DNA from: Hypomyces perniciosus
Taxonomy: Eukaryota > Ascomycota > Sordariomycetes > Hypocreales > Hypocreaceae
Assembly (NCBI GenBank): GCA_008477525.1
Contig: SPDT01000007.1
Location: 6,262,001 to 6,326,000, forward strand
Direction of reading: 5' to 3'
DNA length: 64,000 nucleotides
Below, piece after piece: positions 33,717 through 43,023 of the stretch (within the stretch, counting starts at the first letter, position 1; each line of letters starts with the position of its first letter). The notes below the pieces were generated by a model, which saw only the letters and a list, made by a program, of their open reading frames with translations, did not search any database and was not told the origin of the DNA. A program made the position numbers and the translations under genes.

Positions 33717-34684
33717 ATGCAACTATCCATTGTTTTCGCCCTTGCGGGCCTCGCTGCAGCTGCCCCAACAGCGGAGATAACCCCTGGTGACAAGCATAAT
33801 GTCACCATGATCGATGCTGAGCGTGTCCACCAAAATATCTTGGAGCAGCTGGACCCCAATCACGTCATCCCATCAGAAGATCTGTTTAGATATCTTCAAG
33901 ACAACCGCGAGGCCAATTATACGATCTATTTAAACGACACGCGCAAGTTGGTTGACCTGAGCTCTGTTGAGTACAAGACGGGCGAATCTAACTCCACTCT
34001 TGATACGCGAGAGCCTGGCCCGTAAGTCCATCTGATCTGCACGATGAACCATAGAGAAATCACTAAGTCTAAAATTCTATCAAGGTGGTCCTGCGCTACA
34101 CATAGAGAACATTGGGCCGAGCAAGTCCAAAGCTGGTGGGCCGAATAGAATCGAGCTTCTTCTTGCCTCTGGAATGGATATAGTTCGCAGCCAGCGACGC
34201 AGAATAAACTTGCAACACACCAAGTCTATCCAAACAAACACAGGGTAAGCTTCGCATCTATCCCAACGATAGGAACATGGAATTTATGCTAATATTTTAA
34301 ATATAGTCTTGACTTTAAGATCATTAAAGACGTTCTTAGTATTGCTGCTGGGTTTTCGGTTACTGATACTTGGAGTCATGGCGGCGCTTGTGAGTCATTG
34401 TTGACATTGTCTCTATCCTAATTATACTATGCTATTCATGAATGTCAGCTGACAATAGCCCAGTGACCTGCTCAATTCCCGGTAATAGTGTCGGGCAGAT
34501 TTGGGTTCAGAACAAGGTTGTCTGGGGATGGATGTGGGAACGGACCTGCCAGACCTGCACCAACCAGGCCCGAACGTGTTGGGCTACGGCGAAGGGCGGA
34601 GCTTTAGCTCCTCTTAACAGCGACAAAGGCGGCGAAGGTGTCCAGTACGGCTGCAGCACTGGTTGGGACAAGGTTCAGTGCTGA
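33717..34684 (+). CDS. secreted cysteine/tryptophan-rich protein, probable frameshift
   Basis: Four exons with good splice signals: 33717-34021, 34085-34244, 34307-34389 and 34449-34684. The signal peptide is MQLSIVFALAGLAAAAP, followed by a charged propeptide-like region. Exon 2 begins PWSCATHREHWAEQVQSWWA and then meets TAG; one base later the frame continues as NRIELLLASGMDIVRSQ and runs cleanly through exons 3 and 4 (DVLSIAAGFSVTDTW, GQIWVQNKVVWGWMWERTC, ending YGCSTGWDKVQC). Summed exon length is 1 nt over a multiple of three, so a +1 shift near 34146-34150 is the simplest reading. The C-terminal GQ-W-Q...GCSTG-x4-QC pattern recalls a family of fungal secreted proteins of unknown role. 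It may be a recent pseudogene, or an assembly error could explain the shift. Confidence 0.6.
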
Positions 34685-35764
34685 GTGTTCCTGGCCCAAT
34701 GGGTGTTGGGGAGATCTCCAGGCCCTGTCTGACTTCCGGTCCTTTGACGGAGAATCGGGGTATTATCCTTCGTAGCCAAGTGTCACGAGTTAGTAACACT
34801 GGCGGTTTGGTTCAGTTATATATGTGTTTGGGGAGTGCATATATATGTATATAGAATTGGTTTGCTGCGGGCGTAGGCTGCCAATAGCGAGCATCTTGTC
34901 TATACTACTTGCTTATCCTAAGCTTTCTCTGATCCTGATGTGTTCGCGGCTGGCGTCCCTGGTCTATGCCTATAAATTTCAGTTTGAAGTAATGTCTTTC
35001 GGCATGTGGTCTTGTTTTTAGGGTCCCAATCTAAAAACACATACAAGTACCGGCAATTCCCATAGCTATATGGACCACGGTCTTTGAGCCCTCGTCTTTC
35101 ACCCCCCTTGCTCTCCCTAACACGCGGAATCAGGATATTACGACGCTGAGGAGGACACAAAATCCTCCTGCCATTATAGCAAGCTTGAGGAATGTGTTTT
35201 ATCACAGCGCTTCACTGTCTGATGTTGGAGCATTCTTCTAGTGGTGAATGCATTTCCGCTGGTCGTCCTTGTCATAACACAGCTGGGTAGGTATATTCAT
35301 GAAGCCGAGGCTCTCGAACCCCAAGAATGCATATAACAATCATACCATTGTATTTTAGTTAGTCCTCCACTGGCAGCGATTATCCTATAACACAATTCCC
35401 CACTTCGTATTCTCACTGCTCGTATTGCATTGATCGGTCGGCTTACACGACTCAACAGCATTCGGCATTTGACGGCGGCTCGGTTGTAGAGCACAGAAGT
35501 GGGAATAAAACTGTAACAGGCATCAAGACAATTGGGAGAGTCCTCTTAGAGGTAGGGAATTACAGTAAAAGCATGAGCTCACCGCAAATAGACCTTTATT
35601 GAACTCATGACACATCATCAAGTATCCAAGACACTTCCATTTACTATTACTGCGCTAAGGTGCTGGCTAACTGTTGCTGCGGACAGCACATGCACATATG
35701 AGCGTCTGATAGCATTAATTCCCCTGCTTTCCGACCATACCAACCGTTTCATTTGCACATGAGG
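34685..35764. other. intergenic between convergent genes
   Basis: This is the 3' flank of two converging genes. Small frames on both strands show no protein-like features. Confidence 0.55.
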
Positions 35765-36895
35765 TCAATCACCGCCAAAGGTTAGGCCGCCATGGATGGT
35801 GATATCACCAGATCCCATGTGCTGGACCCCCCGACCCTGGAAGATAGATCTTGCGATCGTGTCCTCGCTACTGTTGGAAATCGCTCTCAGGCTAGGTTGG
35901 ATCGTAGGCATCAGGTCGACTGAAGACTCCTCTAGGCGAAGATAGGAGAGCAACTCTTTAGCACATGCTGCGGCTGCTGCCGCAGCGTAGTGTTGCCAGC
36001 CACCATTCTTGTGGGAGTCTGCGTAGTCGGAGATGCCGCGAATGATGATGCAAGGGAACTCAGTGGCGATCCCGGCCGCTTCCATCTCGAAGCAGAGTAT
36101 GTCGCCCACTTCTTGGACAACTCTGTTCCTCTTTGTAGCATCTTTCATGACGCGATCTCCTGAGGCAATCAACCCATAGTGTATCTCAGGACCGTCGAAA
36201 ATGCGAGGAGGTCGATTGACCACCTTGGTCCTATCACATTCTGCGCATTCTGGATGGCTAAATGGATGAGAGTAATCCGGATTAAAAAGGACGTCGAGCC
36301 CAGTTGATGGGCGTTTGTAGAGGGAGAGACGGTGGGACTTTTCCAGCATTGCCGATACGAAGTCCTCAACTTTGTTCGGCATGACCATGTGGTCGGATCG
36401 CATCATCTCCACGGCACTTCTTAGGATGGGTGGTGGAGGCCATAGGAACCCTTTGAGCTTGAAGCCATCTTCAGTGTCCTTTCCCAGGTCGTATTGAACC
36501 ACGCCGCCGTATTGGGCATCTGGCATGCTAACAACGACATCGCCAAGCCGGATATCATGCCTATCACTGGGCACTGCTCCTCCGATACCTACAAGAAATC
36601 GCCACTTGATGGCAGGAAACGTGCGTGCCATGTTCGTGGCAACAATTGCAGCAGAGCCTTTGCCTTGATTTCCAGGAAGGCATGCAAGAACGATATTGTG
36701 ACCGCTAAGCTCGCCGAGGACGTACATGTTTGAATCTCCTTGTTTCGTAGGCAGGCGGGGATGTTCTTGATCCAGCATAAAGCGGACAGCACTCATCTCA
36801 AAGCTGATGGCACAAACCACCGCAATGGTGTATTCTTCGTACCCCCTCTGGCTTCTGCGGTTGCGTTCATGTTGCATTGCAACACTCTTGTCCAT
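35765..36895 (-). CDS. PNP_UDP-domain protein with C-terminal amyloid-type motif
   Basis: The 376-aa protein starts at MDKSVAMQ (36895); an in-frame extension to 36967 is leader. Residues ~22-330 form a nucleoside phosphorylase-like domain (PF01048 type): IAVVCAISFEMSAVRFML at the start, VGIGGAV and DIRLGDVVVS, then GLIASGDRVMKD, DILCFEMEAAG with the ribose-binding MEAAG signature, and IIIRGISDYADSHKN. This domain is a common effector domain on fungal NLRs; here it stands alone. After a Ser-rich linker the last 27 residues carry a Gly-rich motif, ending GSGDITIHGGLTFGGD, that closely matches the N terminus of the divergently transcribed NLR 1.4 kb away. By analogy the domain would act on nucleosides or nucleotides when assembled by motif templating; that is inference. 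No breaks are seen. Confidence 0.88.
   Translation of the reverse strand: MDKSVAMQHERNRRSQRGYEEYTIAVVCAISFEMSAVRFMLDQEHPRLPTKQGDSNMYVLGELSGHNIVLACLPGNQGKGSAAIVATNMARTFPAIKWRFLVGIGGAVPSDRHDIRLGDVVVSMPDAQYGGVVQYDLGKDTEDGFKLKGFLWPPPPILRSAVEMMRSDHMVMPNKVEDFVSAMLEKSHRLSLYKRPSTGLDVLFNPDYSHPFSHPECAECDRTKVVNRPPRIFDGPEIHYGLIASGDRVMKDATKRNRVVQEVGDILCFEMEAAGIATEFPCIIIRGISDYADSHKNGGWQHYAAAAAAACAKELLSYLRLEESSVDLMPTIQPSLRAISNSSEDTIARSIFQGRGVQHMGSGDITIHGGLTFGGD
35768..35848 (-). other. C-terminal amyloid-signalling-like motif of the PNP protein
   Basis: It codes the extreme C-terminal 27 residues. The key pattern is S-I-x-Q-x2-G-V-x-H-x-G-x-G-D-I-T-I-H-G-x-L-T-F-x-G-x; about half the positions are identical and most others conservative against NLR residues 17-44. 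The placement at a free C terminus after a flexible linker is the rule for NLR-activated effectors. Confidence 0.65.
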
Positions 36896-38293
36896 CGGTG
36901 GATGGTATAGGTATAGGGAGAACGGGTAAACTTTGTGTACTAGAATGAGCACGGCAGTATCAATCATGCATGACTCGAGATTGGCAATCGAGGAATGAGT
37001 TCTTGCAAGGCGAGAATATGTTGATAACAGCCTAGGGGGAGTCTTGAGCTGAAAGAAGCCTGAATGTGGCCCAACATGTTCAGCATCCGACAGCAGGCGA
37101 TGGCGCCATTGGTTGGTATTGGTCAGGCTCTGGTCCTGACATACAGTCTACCCCCTGAATTATTCCTTGGTCATGACCTCTGCCACACTACCCCGCTACA
37201 TTCAAAAGAGTGTACTTTCTTAACAGCATCGAAATAGTATAGTAGTTCTATTTATTAGGCTTCTATATAATTATATAGAGTAATATATAAGTTAATACTA
37301 TCTGAAGGAATAAAGGAAGAACTGGATATACTATAATATAATAATTAAGCTTTAGAAAGCTATGCTGGATAATTATCTTAACTGCTATTAGATATTGTAT
37401 CCTGATGATGTATCTGCTGCTGTTTTTTATTGGCTGCTTATCGTCATAAGAAGTAGCGTTAAGGAATAATTCAGGGGTAGACTGTACATATGTCCTTGTC
37501 TCACTCGGTGTCTTATACACCATACACAATATCTACAATAATCTTTATATTATCTGCAATTTAAGTAGTAAAAAGGTGTAAGAGAACTATCATACAAATT
37601 GCTATATCCTAATTTACTGGGAAATAATAAAACTGCGAAATTCAAAAAATACTACTTAATATTCATCTACCTAGATAACGAGGTAAGTATCTCTACCTAT
37701 TGACTATAAAATAATATGATGATATATGTACTAAAACTAGGTGATGATCTCTCGCCACTGTGGGGCTTGTACTTCGTGGCACTATTTGATTGATCCTTGT
37801 GGGGTGTAGTAAAACAATCAGCCGCATCTTGGCATTGCTTGGATTTTATCCCCCTGATTGTAGTCTACTCTGTAGGAGTCCCTCCGGATTCGATTCGATC
37901 ACCGACCAAACTTAACTTTCCAACTTGCATCACATTTCAGTGTCGAAATACGGAGTAGTCAGCTTTACTCTTGTGCAATCCGTGTCTTGTGGCCAGATTC
38001 CTCCCAACCTTGGTCTATGTATGGGACTGACCCCCTCATACTCATGGTGTGTCTCAGGCCAAGATGTGGCTGTAGGCATGCGCTGACGTGTTCCAATAGC
38101 CAAGCATTCATCTGCTGCCAATGATACCATTTTTGGGCGGTTAGAAACAGCTCTTTGGTCATTTTCACAACCGTCCCTCTGCTTGAGCCAGCGAGCTCCA
38201 GACAAGCATCCAGAGAAACCAGAATCAACAAACAACGGCTTAGCATTACCCTGTTTTGAGAGCGATAGGTTATACCTTCGTTTATTCTTTAAC
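36896..38293. promoter_or_regulatory. divergent intergenic region between effector and NLR
   Basis: This 1.4-kb region separates the two divergent start codons and must contain both promoters. Positions about 37190-37740 are sharply AT-rich and RIP-like, with no recognisable element, and suggest an old repeat inserted between the genes. A minus-strand frame at 37930-38295 overlaps the NLR leader and is probably spurious. Confidence 0.5.
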
Positions 38294-38341
38294 ATGTCTG
38301 AAACGAGACTTCCGAAGGATGACGACGATCGAATTCCTCAA

Positions 38342-38425
38342 TCAGTTCACCAGTCTCAGGGTATTCTACACTCGGGCAAAGGTGACATGACTATTCATGG
38401 GCCTGTGACTTTCGCTGGTGTCGAT
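38342..38425 (+). other. N-terminal amyloid-signalling-like motif of the NLR
   Basis: It codes NLR residues 17-44, ending GKGDMTIHGPVTFAGVD, and matches the C terminus of the neighbouring PNP_UDP protein. The position right at the N terminus, before the linker and NACHT, is where fungal NLRs carry effector-recruiting prion-like motifs. Confidence 0.65.
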
Positions 38426-38686
38426 TCCAAAACGGTGTCAGATCACAGGGACATTGCGGCGGACCACCGAGACATCGTAAAGAAACAGATGGAGCAGGCG
38501 TTGTCCGAAAAAGAACAGAAGTGCCATCAATTGTTCCGCCTCACATCGGGCGACAGGGACACGACATATGAGTGGTATAAAAACCGAGTGGAAGACCGCG
38601 TGCCAGGCACATGTCAGTGGTTCCTAAACCATGAACACTTCCAAACGTGGTTGAAACAAGATTCGGATCCGTTACTGGTCTCAGCA

Positions 38687-39511
38687 CAACTCTCCCCTGT
38701 AAAAATTCTCCCACGCTAGCAGCTGTTATAGCTTGTTAACGTGCGGGGTAATTTTTGCAGGCCTACCGGCCTGTCTCTCCGCTTGGGCTTGCCGGGCCCT
38801 AACAACGCATAAAGAGGAAGGAATTCGGAGAGCTTCACCTTCCTCGAGAGCTGGCTACGAAATCTACGCAGCTCTGCTGCCAACACGTTGCCTCCTAGGA
38901 AGCAACAGCCGACACATCGTCTCGTAAGAGACATATTGCCTCGCGAGAGGCCCCGAAAACGCGTCGCCTCGCAAGAGGTCCCGACACTCTGCCTCACAGA
39001 GGCACTACTGTTGTCTCGCAAGAGGCACAGCCGACACATCGTCTCGCAAGAGACACATCGCCTCGCCAGAGGCACCGCCAATACATCGCCTCGCAAAAGG
39101 CACTACTATCGCCTCGCAAGAGGCACAGCCAACACACCGTCTCGCAAGCCTCGGCCTGCCCTGAACCACTTGCTAGACCTCATAGAGGGCTCAGCAGCCA
39201 ACACTCAGGTTTTTCCCCTCTGCAAGGAGGGTTTTTCATCCTGGTGCCTGAATCCTGAGGCCCTAGGCCTCGAATCCTTTCCTTTGTCCGGCGAAACGTA
39301 GCGAACGGCTATAAGGTCAACACCTCCGGCTATTCTCTGGCAGCTTGCTGGCCAGTTAGGCCGGTCTTGAACTGACAGGACCACGTGGAGGTGACCCAAT
39401 ATTGTATCCATGGATGCGATAAAGACCTTGGCTGGCTCCTACCGTCCAGATGCCTAGATAGGCCTGTGTATTTAGCACCAATAGGACGTTAATAATAACA
39501 ACAACAACAAC
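38687..39511 (+). mobile_element. 825-bp SINE/LINE-type insertion in the NLR
   Basis: The insert is flanked by a perfect 14-bp direct repeat, TACTGGTCTCAGCA, at 38673-38686 and 39512-39525. This sequence codes LVSA of the NLR once before and once after. The 3' end is an AT/AAC-rich tail (AATAATAACAACAACAAC, 39491-39508, extended to 39511), and there are no terminal inverted repeats. A long target duplication plus a simple 3' tail point to target-primed retroposition. No reverse transcriptase is coded in 825 bp, so it is probably non-autonomous or 5'-truncated. Its GC-rich body differs from the RIP zone. No A/B box could be assigned with confidence. Confidence 0.75.
38919..39148 (+). repeat. 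array of about ten GCAA-loop hairpins
   Basis: Palindromic units of 13-14 nt with stem GCCTC/GAGGC or GTCTC/GAGAC and mostly 4-nt loops lie at 38919, 38938, 38966, 38991, 39013, 39041, 39060, 39088 and 39111, with a half unit at 39139. The loops are GTAA, GCGA, GCAA, ACA, GCAA, GCAA, GCCA, GCAA, GCAA. Linkers of 5-15 nt often read ACACATC or ACAGCC. Two stem versions keep pairing through compensating C-G/T-A changes. Confidence 0.8.
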
Positions 39512-41020
39512 TACTGGTCTCAGCAGACCCTGGTTGTGGAAAATCCGTCTTATCAAAATACTTGATTAATGAGAGACTTCCACAATCAGCAAGCATTTGC
39601 TACTTCTTCTTCAAAGACCAGGACCAAAACACCATCAGACAGGCGCTTTGCGCGCTGCTTCACCAGCTCTTCTCATCGGCCTTCCCTCATCAAGTACGCT
39701 ATACCGGAGTATGAGAGGAATGGAAAAGGCCTGATAAGTGCTACAGAATCGATGTGGGACATCTTCAAAAAGGCTGCACAAGACCCGCAGACGGGGCCTC
39801 TAATTATTGTCTTGGACGCACTGGATGAGTGCGCCGAATCGGAGTTTCAAGGCTTGATCCGAAAGTTGAAACGCCTATTTCACAGGAGCAAGCGGGACCG
39901 TGTCAAAGTTAGATGGCTGTTGACCAGCCGCCCATATGAACAAGTCGTATCAGAGTTCCGGGAACTGGTCGATAGCTTCCCTTATATCCGCATACCAGGA
40001 GAAGACGAGTCAGAAACCATCAGTCAAGAAGTGAACCACGTCATTAAACACCGAGTCGAACAGCTGGCGAAAGAGAAGGAACTTTCAGATGAAATCAAGC
40101 AACATTTGGCAAAACGATTGCTCGAGATTCCACACCGCACATACCTCTGGGTATATCTGGTATTCGACGACTTGAAGAATGAAGGCTTCACAAAGACGAA
40201 AAGTGGCATCAACTCCGCAATTGCGACGCTCCCGGAAAATGTCAACCAAGCATATGAGAAGATCCTTAGCAGGTCGAAGGACAAACCGATGGTTCGAAAG
40301 GTCTTGAGCGTGGTCCTAGCAGCAAGTCGGCCGTTAACTCTGACGGAAATGAATTTTGCTGTTAACACCGACAGTTCATTGCATTCCATTACGGATCTCG
40401 AACTTGAGAGAGAAGAGGACTTTAGGGAACACCTCAGATCTTGGTGTGGATTGTTTATATCAGTCTACCACAACAAGGTCTATTTTCTTCATCAAACTGC
40501 TCGAGAATTTCTCCTCGCAGCACCGCCCATAACTGCTGCGCCGGACCTACGATGGCAGCATTCCATCACAATTTCTCAGGCCCACGAAACTCTTGCCAAT
40601 GCTTGCGTGGTCTATCTCGATTTCTTCAATTCAGAAGTAGATATAAGAGTTGGCCAACACATCGATGCCGACGCCTTCTTGGATTATTCTGCCGAAAATT
40701 GGGGTTTGCATTTCCGGGAGGCCGGAATGGTTGATAGTACCGCCATATTGCCTCACGCTTTGAAAATTGTCCATTCAAATTCGAAGAGTCGTGCAAGATG
40801 GTTGAAGGTACATTCGCGGAATGCACGCACAAAGTCTCCTCGCGATGGTACAGGCCTTCTGCTGGCATCATACTTTGGACATATTGTCATCGTCAAACAC
40901 ATACTCACAAAGAGCAAGATCAAGGCCAAGTCAAAGGAATATTTTCTTGGACGGACACTTCTTAATAAGATTTTCCAGCGGCCACTCCCAACATTGGAGG
41001 TTGACATAAATGCAAAAGAT

Positions 41021-41437
41021 GATTATGTTGGGCAGACACCGCTATCATGGGCTGCTATGGAGGGCAATGAAGGGGTTGTGAAGCTGCTGCTTGCAACAGG
41101 GAAGGCCGATGTCAATATGAAGGATAATAGAGGCCGGACACCGCTATCATGGGCTGCTATGAAGGGTCATGAAGGAGTTGTGAAGCTGCTGCTTGCAACA
41201 GGGAAGGCTGATATCAATATGAAGGATGATGGAGGCCGGACACCGCTACTTTACGCTGCTATGTGGGGCCATGAGGGGGTTGTAAAGCTGCTGCTTAACA
41301 CAAGGAAGGCTGATATCAATATGAAGGATGATAAAGGCCAGACACCGCTACTTTATGCTGCTATGAAGGGTCATGAAGGAGTTGTGAAGCTGCTGCTTAA
41401 CACAAGGAAGGCTGATATCAATATGAAGGATGATTAA
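41021..41437 (+). repeat. near-identical 102-bp ankyrin-coding tandem repeats
   Basis: Four 34-codon units start at 41021, 41123, 41225 and 41327, and a fifth, shorter unit starts at 41429. Units 3 and 4 differ at only a few bases. High identity between units is typical of fungal NLR ligand-binding repeats that change in number by recombination. Confidence 0.85.
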
Positions 41438-41636
41438 GGCCAGACACCGCTATCATGGGCTGCTTTTATAGGCAATGAAGGGATTATTAACATTCTAGAG
41501 TCTTATTGTTAGTTTTTTTATATCATTTATATCATTCCTTTGAGTACTTCTCTCTCTCTGTTCAAGACTGGTATATGACTAAATATGGAAGGATATAAAA
41601 ATCCTCTTTTCTCGAGAATCAAACCTCGTATTTACT

Positions 41637-41963
41637 TCAGGACTCACCAATAGCACCCCCCAGCTCGCGGGAAACATATGCCAATGTCTCACAATTCATC
41701 GGGCCGAACATGCGGCCAGAGAACTGTCCAGACGGCCCGTGTGTTTCTATGTTCATACTGTTATGTCCGCAATACGGTAGTAATTCGTAAATGTCGAGCT
41801 TATGCAAGCAAATATGGGGAAATGTGTCATCCACTATTACCCGCATACTAAGTGCCCATTGTCGTAGACTTGTGCCTTCAAAAGGTATGGCGATACACAC
41901 AGTAAAACATATTATCCTAATTACGAAGTATAGCCGCAAGCTTGACATGATCCTCTTCAGCAA
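41637..41963 (-). CDS. possible small secreted protein, low support
   Basis: The 108-codon frame starts with a plausible signal-type hydrophobic segment (LYFVIRIICFTVCIAIPF) and continues with mixed, non-repetitive composition and four cysteines (HICLHKLDIYELLPYCGHN, MNCETLAYV). No family is recognised. It lies just left of the AT-rich zone and just 3' of the NLR relic, so it could be a fragment of a larger decayed gene. Confidence 0.35.
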   Translation of the reverse strand: MLKRIMSSLRLYFVIRIICFTVCIAIPFEGTSLRQWALSMRVIVDDTFPHICLHKLDIYELLPYCGHNSMNIETHGPSGQFSGRMFGPMNCETLAYVSRELGGAIGES

Positions 41964-42615
41964 TTGTTAGTTGAGCGCTTACAAATTTCCCCCCAACCCC
42001 TGAACAAGAACACCCCTAAGGCACCAAGGTAGAAACCCTGCACAGATAACTGGGGTATGCCCTATGATTCCAAAGTCCGGTCATATTATACGTAATAATA
42101 TGCGTGATATTATGCTGAATGAAAAGGGACGGAGGATGGAGTAATATCCTTACTAAACATCCTATTAATAGGACTTATTAATCTGCTTATATAATTTAAT
42201 ACTTATAATCTACTTATTTATAATAGTAGTATGCTTTCCTTTTTATCTACGGAGTACTCCATACAGTACCTCTTATTAAAAGCATTAAATATCAAGGCTT
42301 ATCGATTTGCCTCTTTGAACTGCGAATAGCTTAAGACTTGAATGATTGATTGACAGAGTTGCTTGATAGGTTTTCATTGATACGCTAGACTACTCCATCT
42401 TAGTATATCCACAGATAGTGCCATTGGTACGAGAAAGTATGATTGGAACACGTGGACTTAGGGGATTCGTATCATCCAGGGATATACATCAATAAAATTA
42501 ATAATGTATGCTGTGGCGGAGCGCGGCACAGCCATGTGGAGCATAGAGAGAGAGTGAATGAAGCTTGATTCTATGAAAGAGAATATGCCATAGTGGCCTC
42601 GCTATATATACATAT
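41964..42615. other. transition into AT-rich compartment
   Basis: Base composition changes here from mixed to strongly AT-rich. The last TACGGAGTA-type palindrome of the window is at about 42248. No gene is seen. Confidence 0.5.
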
Positions 42616-43023
42616 TGTAACGATCCGGGTTGATTCTTAAGGGATAAATCGAGGCTTGTGGGTTTATGTTGATAGAGAGGTTAAGGATGAATACTGAGCA
42701 GGGTAATATAGTTATAATTTTATAGAATAGGTGGTTCTAGTGAATGTAATTTATTAACAACTATTTAAGTAACTATATTAAATAAGTGATAAGCCAATTA
42801 TATATATATAAAGGAAATCTATATGTGATTACTAATATTCCGGTAAGTATTACTGCGATTACTATAATAGTGCAGTGATCGAGTAAGTAATTATACGTTT
42901 TAGTATAGTAAATGTTTAAGTGATTACTTTTAATGCAGTAATTACTCTTTAATAATTAGTTAGTGTAACCGATATTCTCCTGTATCCCTGTAACCTAGTC
43001 TTCGATATAGTTGGGTCGTGATA
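42616..43023 (+). mobile_element. possible LTR, TGTAACGATCC...GGGTCGTGATA
   Basis: The two ends form inverted repeats (TGTAACGATCC against the complement of GGGTCGTGATA) like the TG...CA ends of many gypsy LTRs, about 408 bp apart. No matching target duplication or second copy was found in the window. Confidence 0.35.

Larger units (their letters stand above)
38294..41512 (+). pseudogene. NACHT-ankyrin NLR (STAND) gene, disrupted
   Basis: An intracellular receptor of the fungal NLR class. It starts at ATG 38294. Residues 17-44 hold the amyloid-type motif (GKGDMTIHGPVTFAGVD), followed by the usual pre-NACHT linker (CHQLFRL..., RVPGTCQWFLNHEHFQTWL). Walker A is LLVSADPGCGKSVLSKYL, split by an 825-bp insertion at 38687-39511; Walker B is LIIVLDALDEC, followed by LLTSRPYE and a winged-helix-like region with FLHQTAREFLL. 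Four near-identical 34-aa ankyrin repeats start at 41021, then a fifth ending ILESYC. Besides the insertion, a +1 shift near 39672-39680 leads to TGA at 39712, and TAA at 41435 replaces the Lys codon seen in the previous repeat. The shift and stop show that splicing out the insert alone would not restore the gene. Confidence 0.88.

Noticed and set aside
38919..39148. CRISPR-like array
   Set aside because: Regularly spaced palindromes look similar, but spacers are only 5-15 nt, partly repeated, and the host is a eukaryote. They are better read as RNA hairpins in a mobile element.
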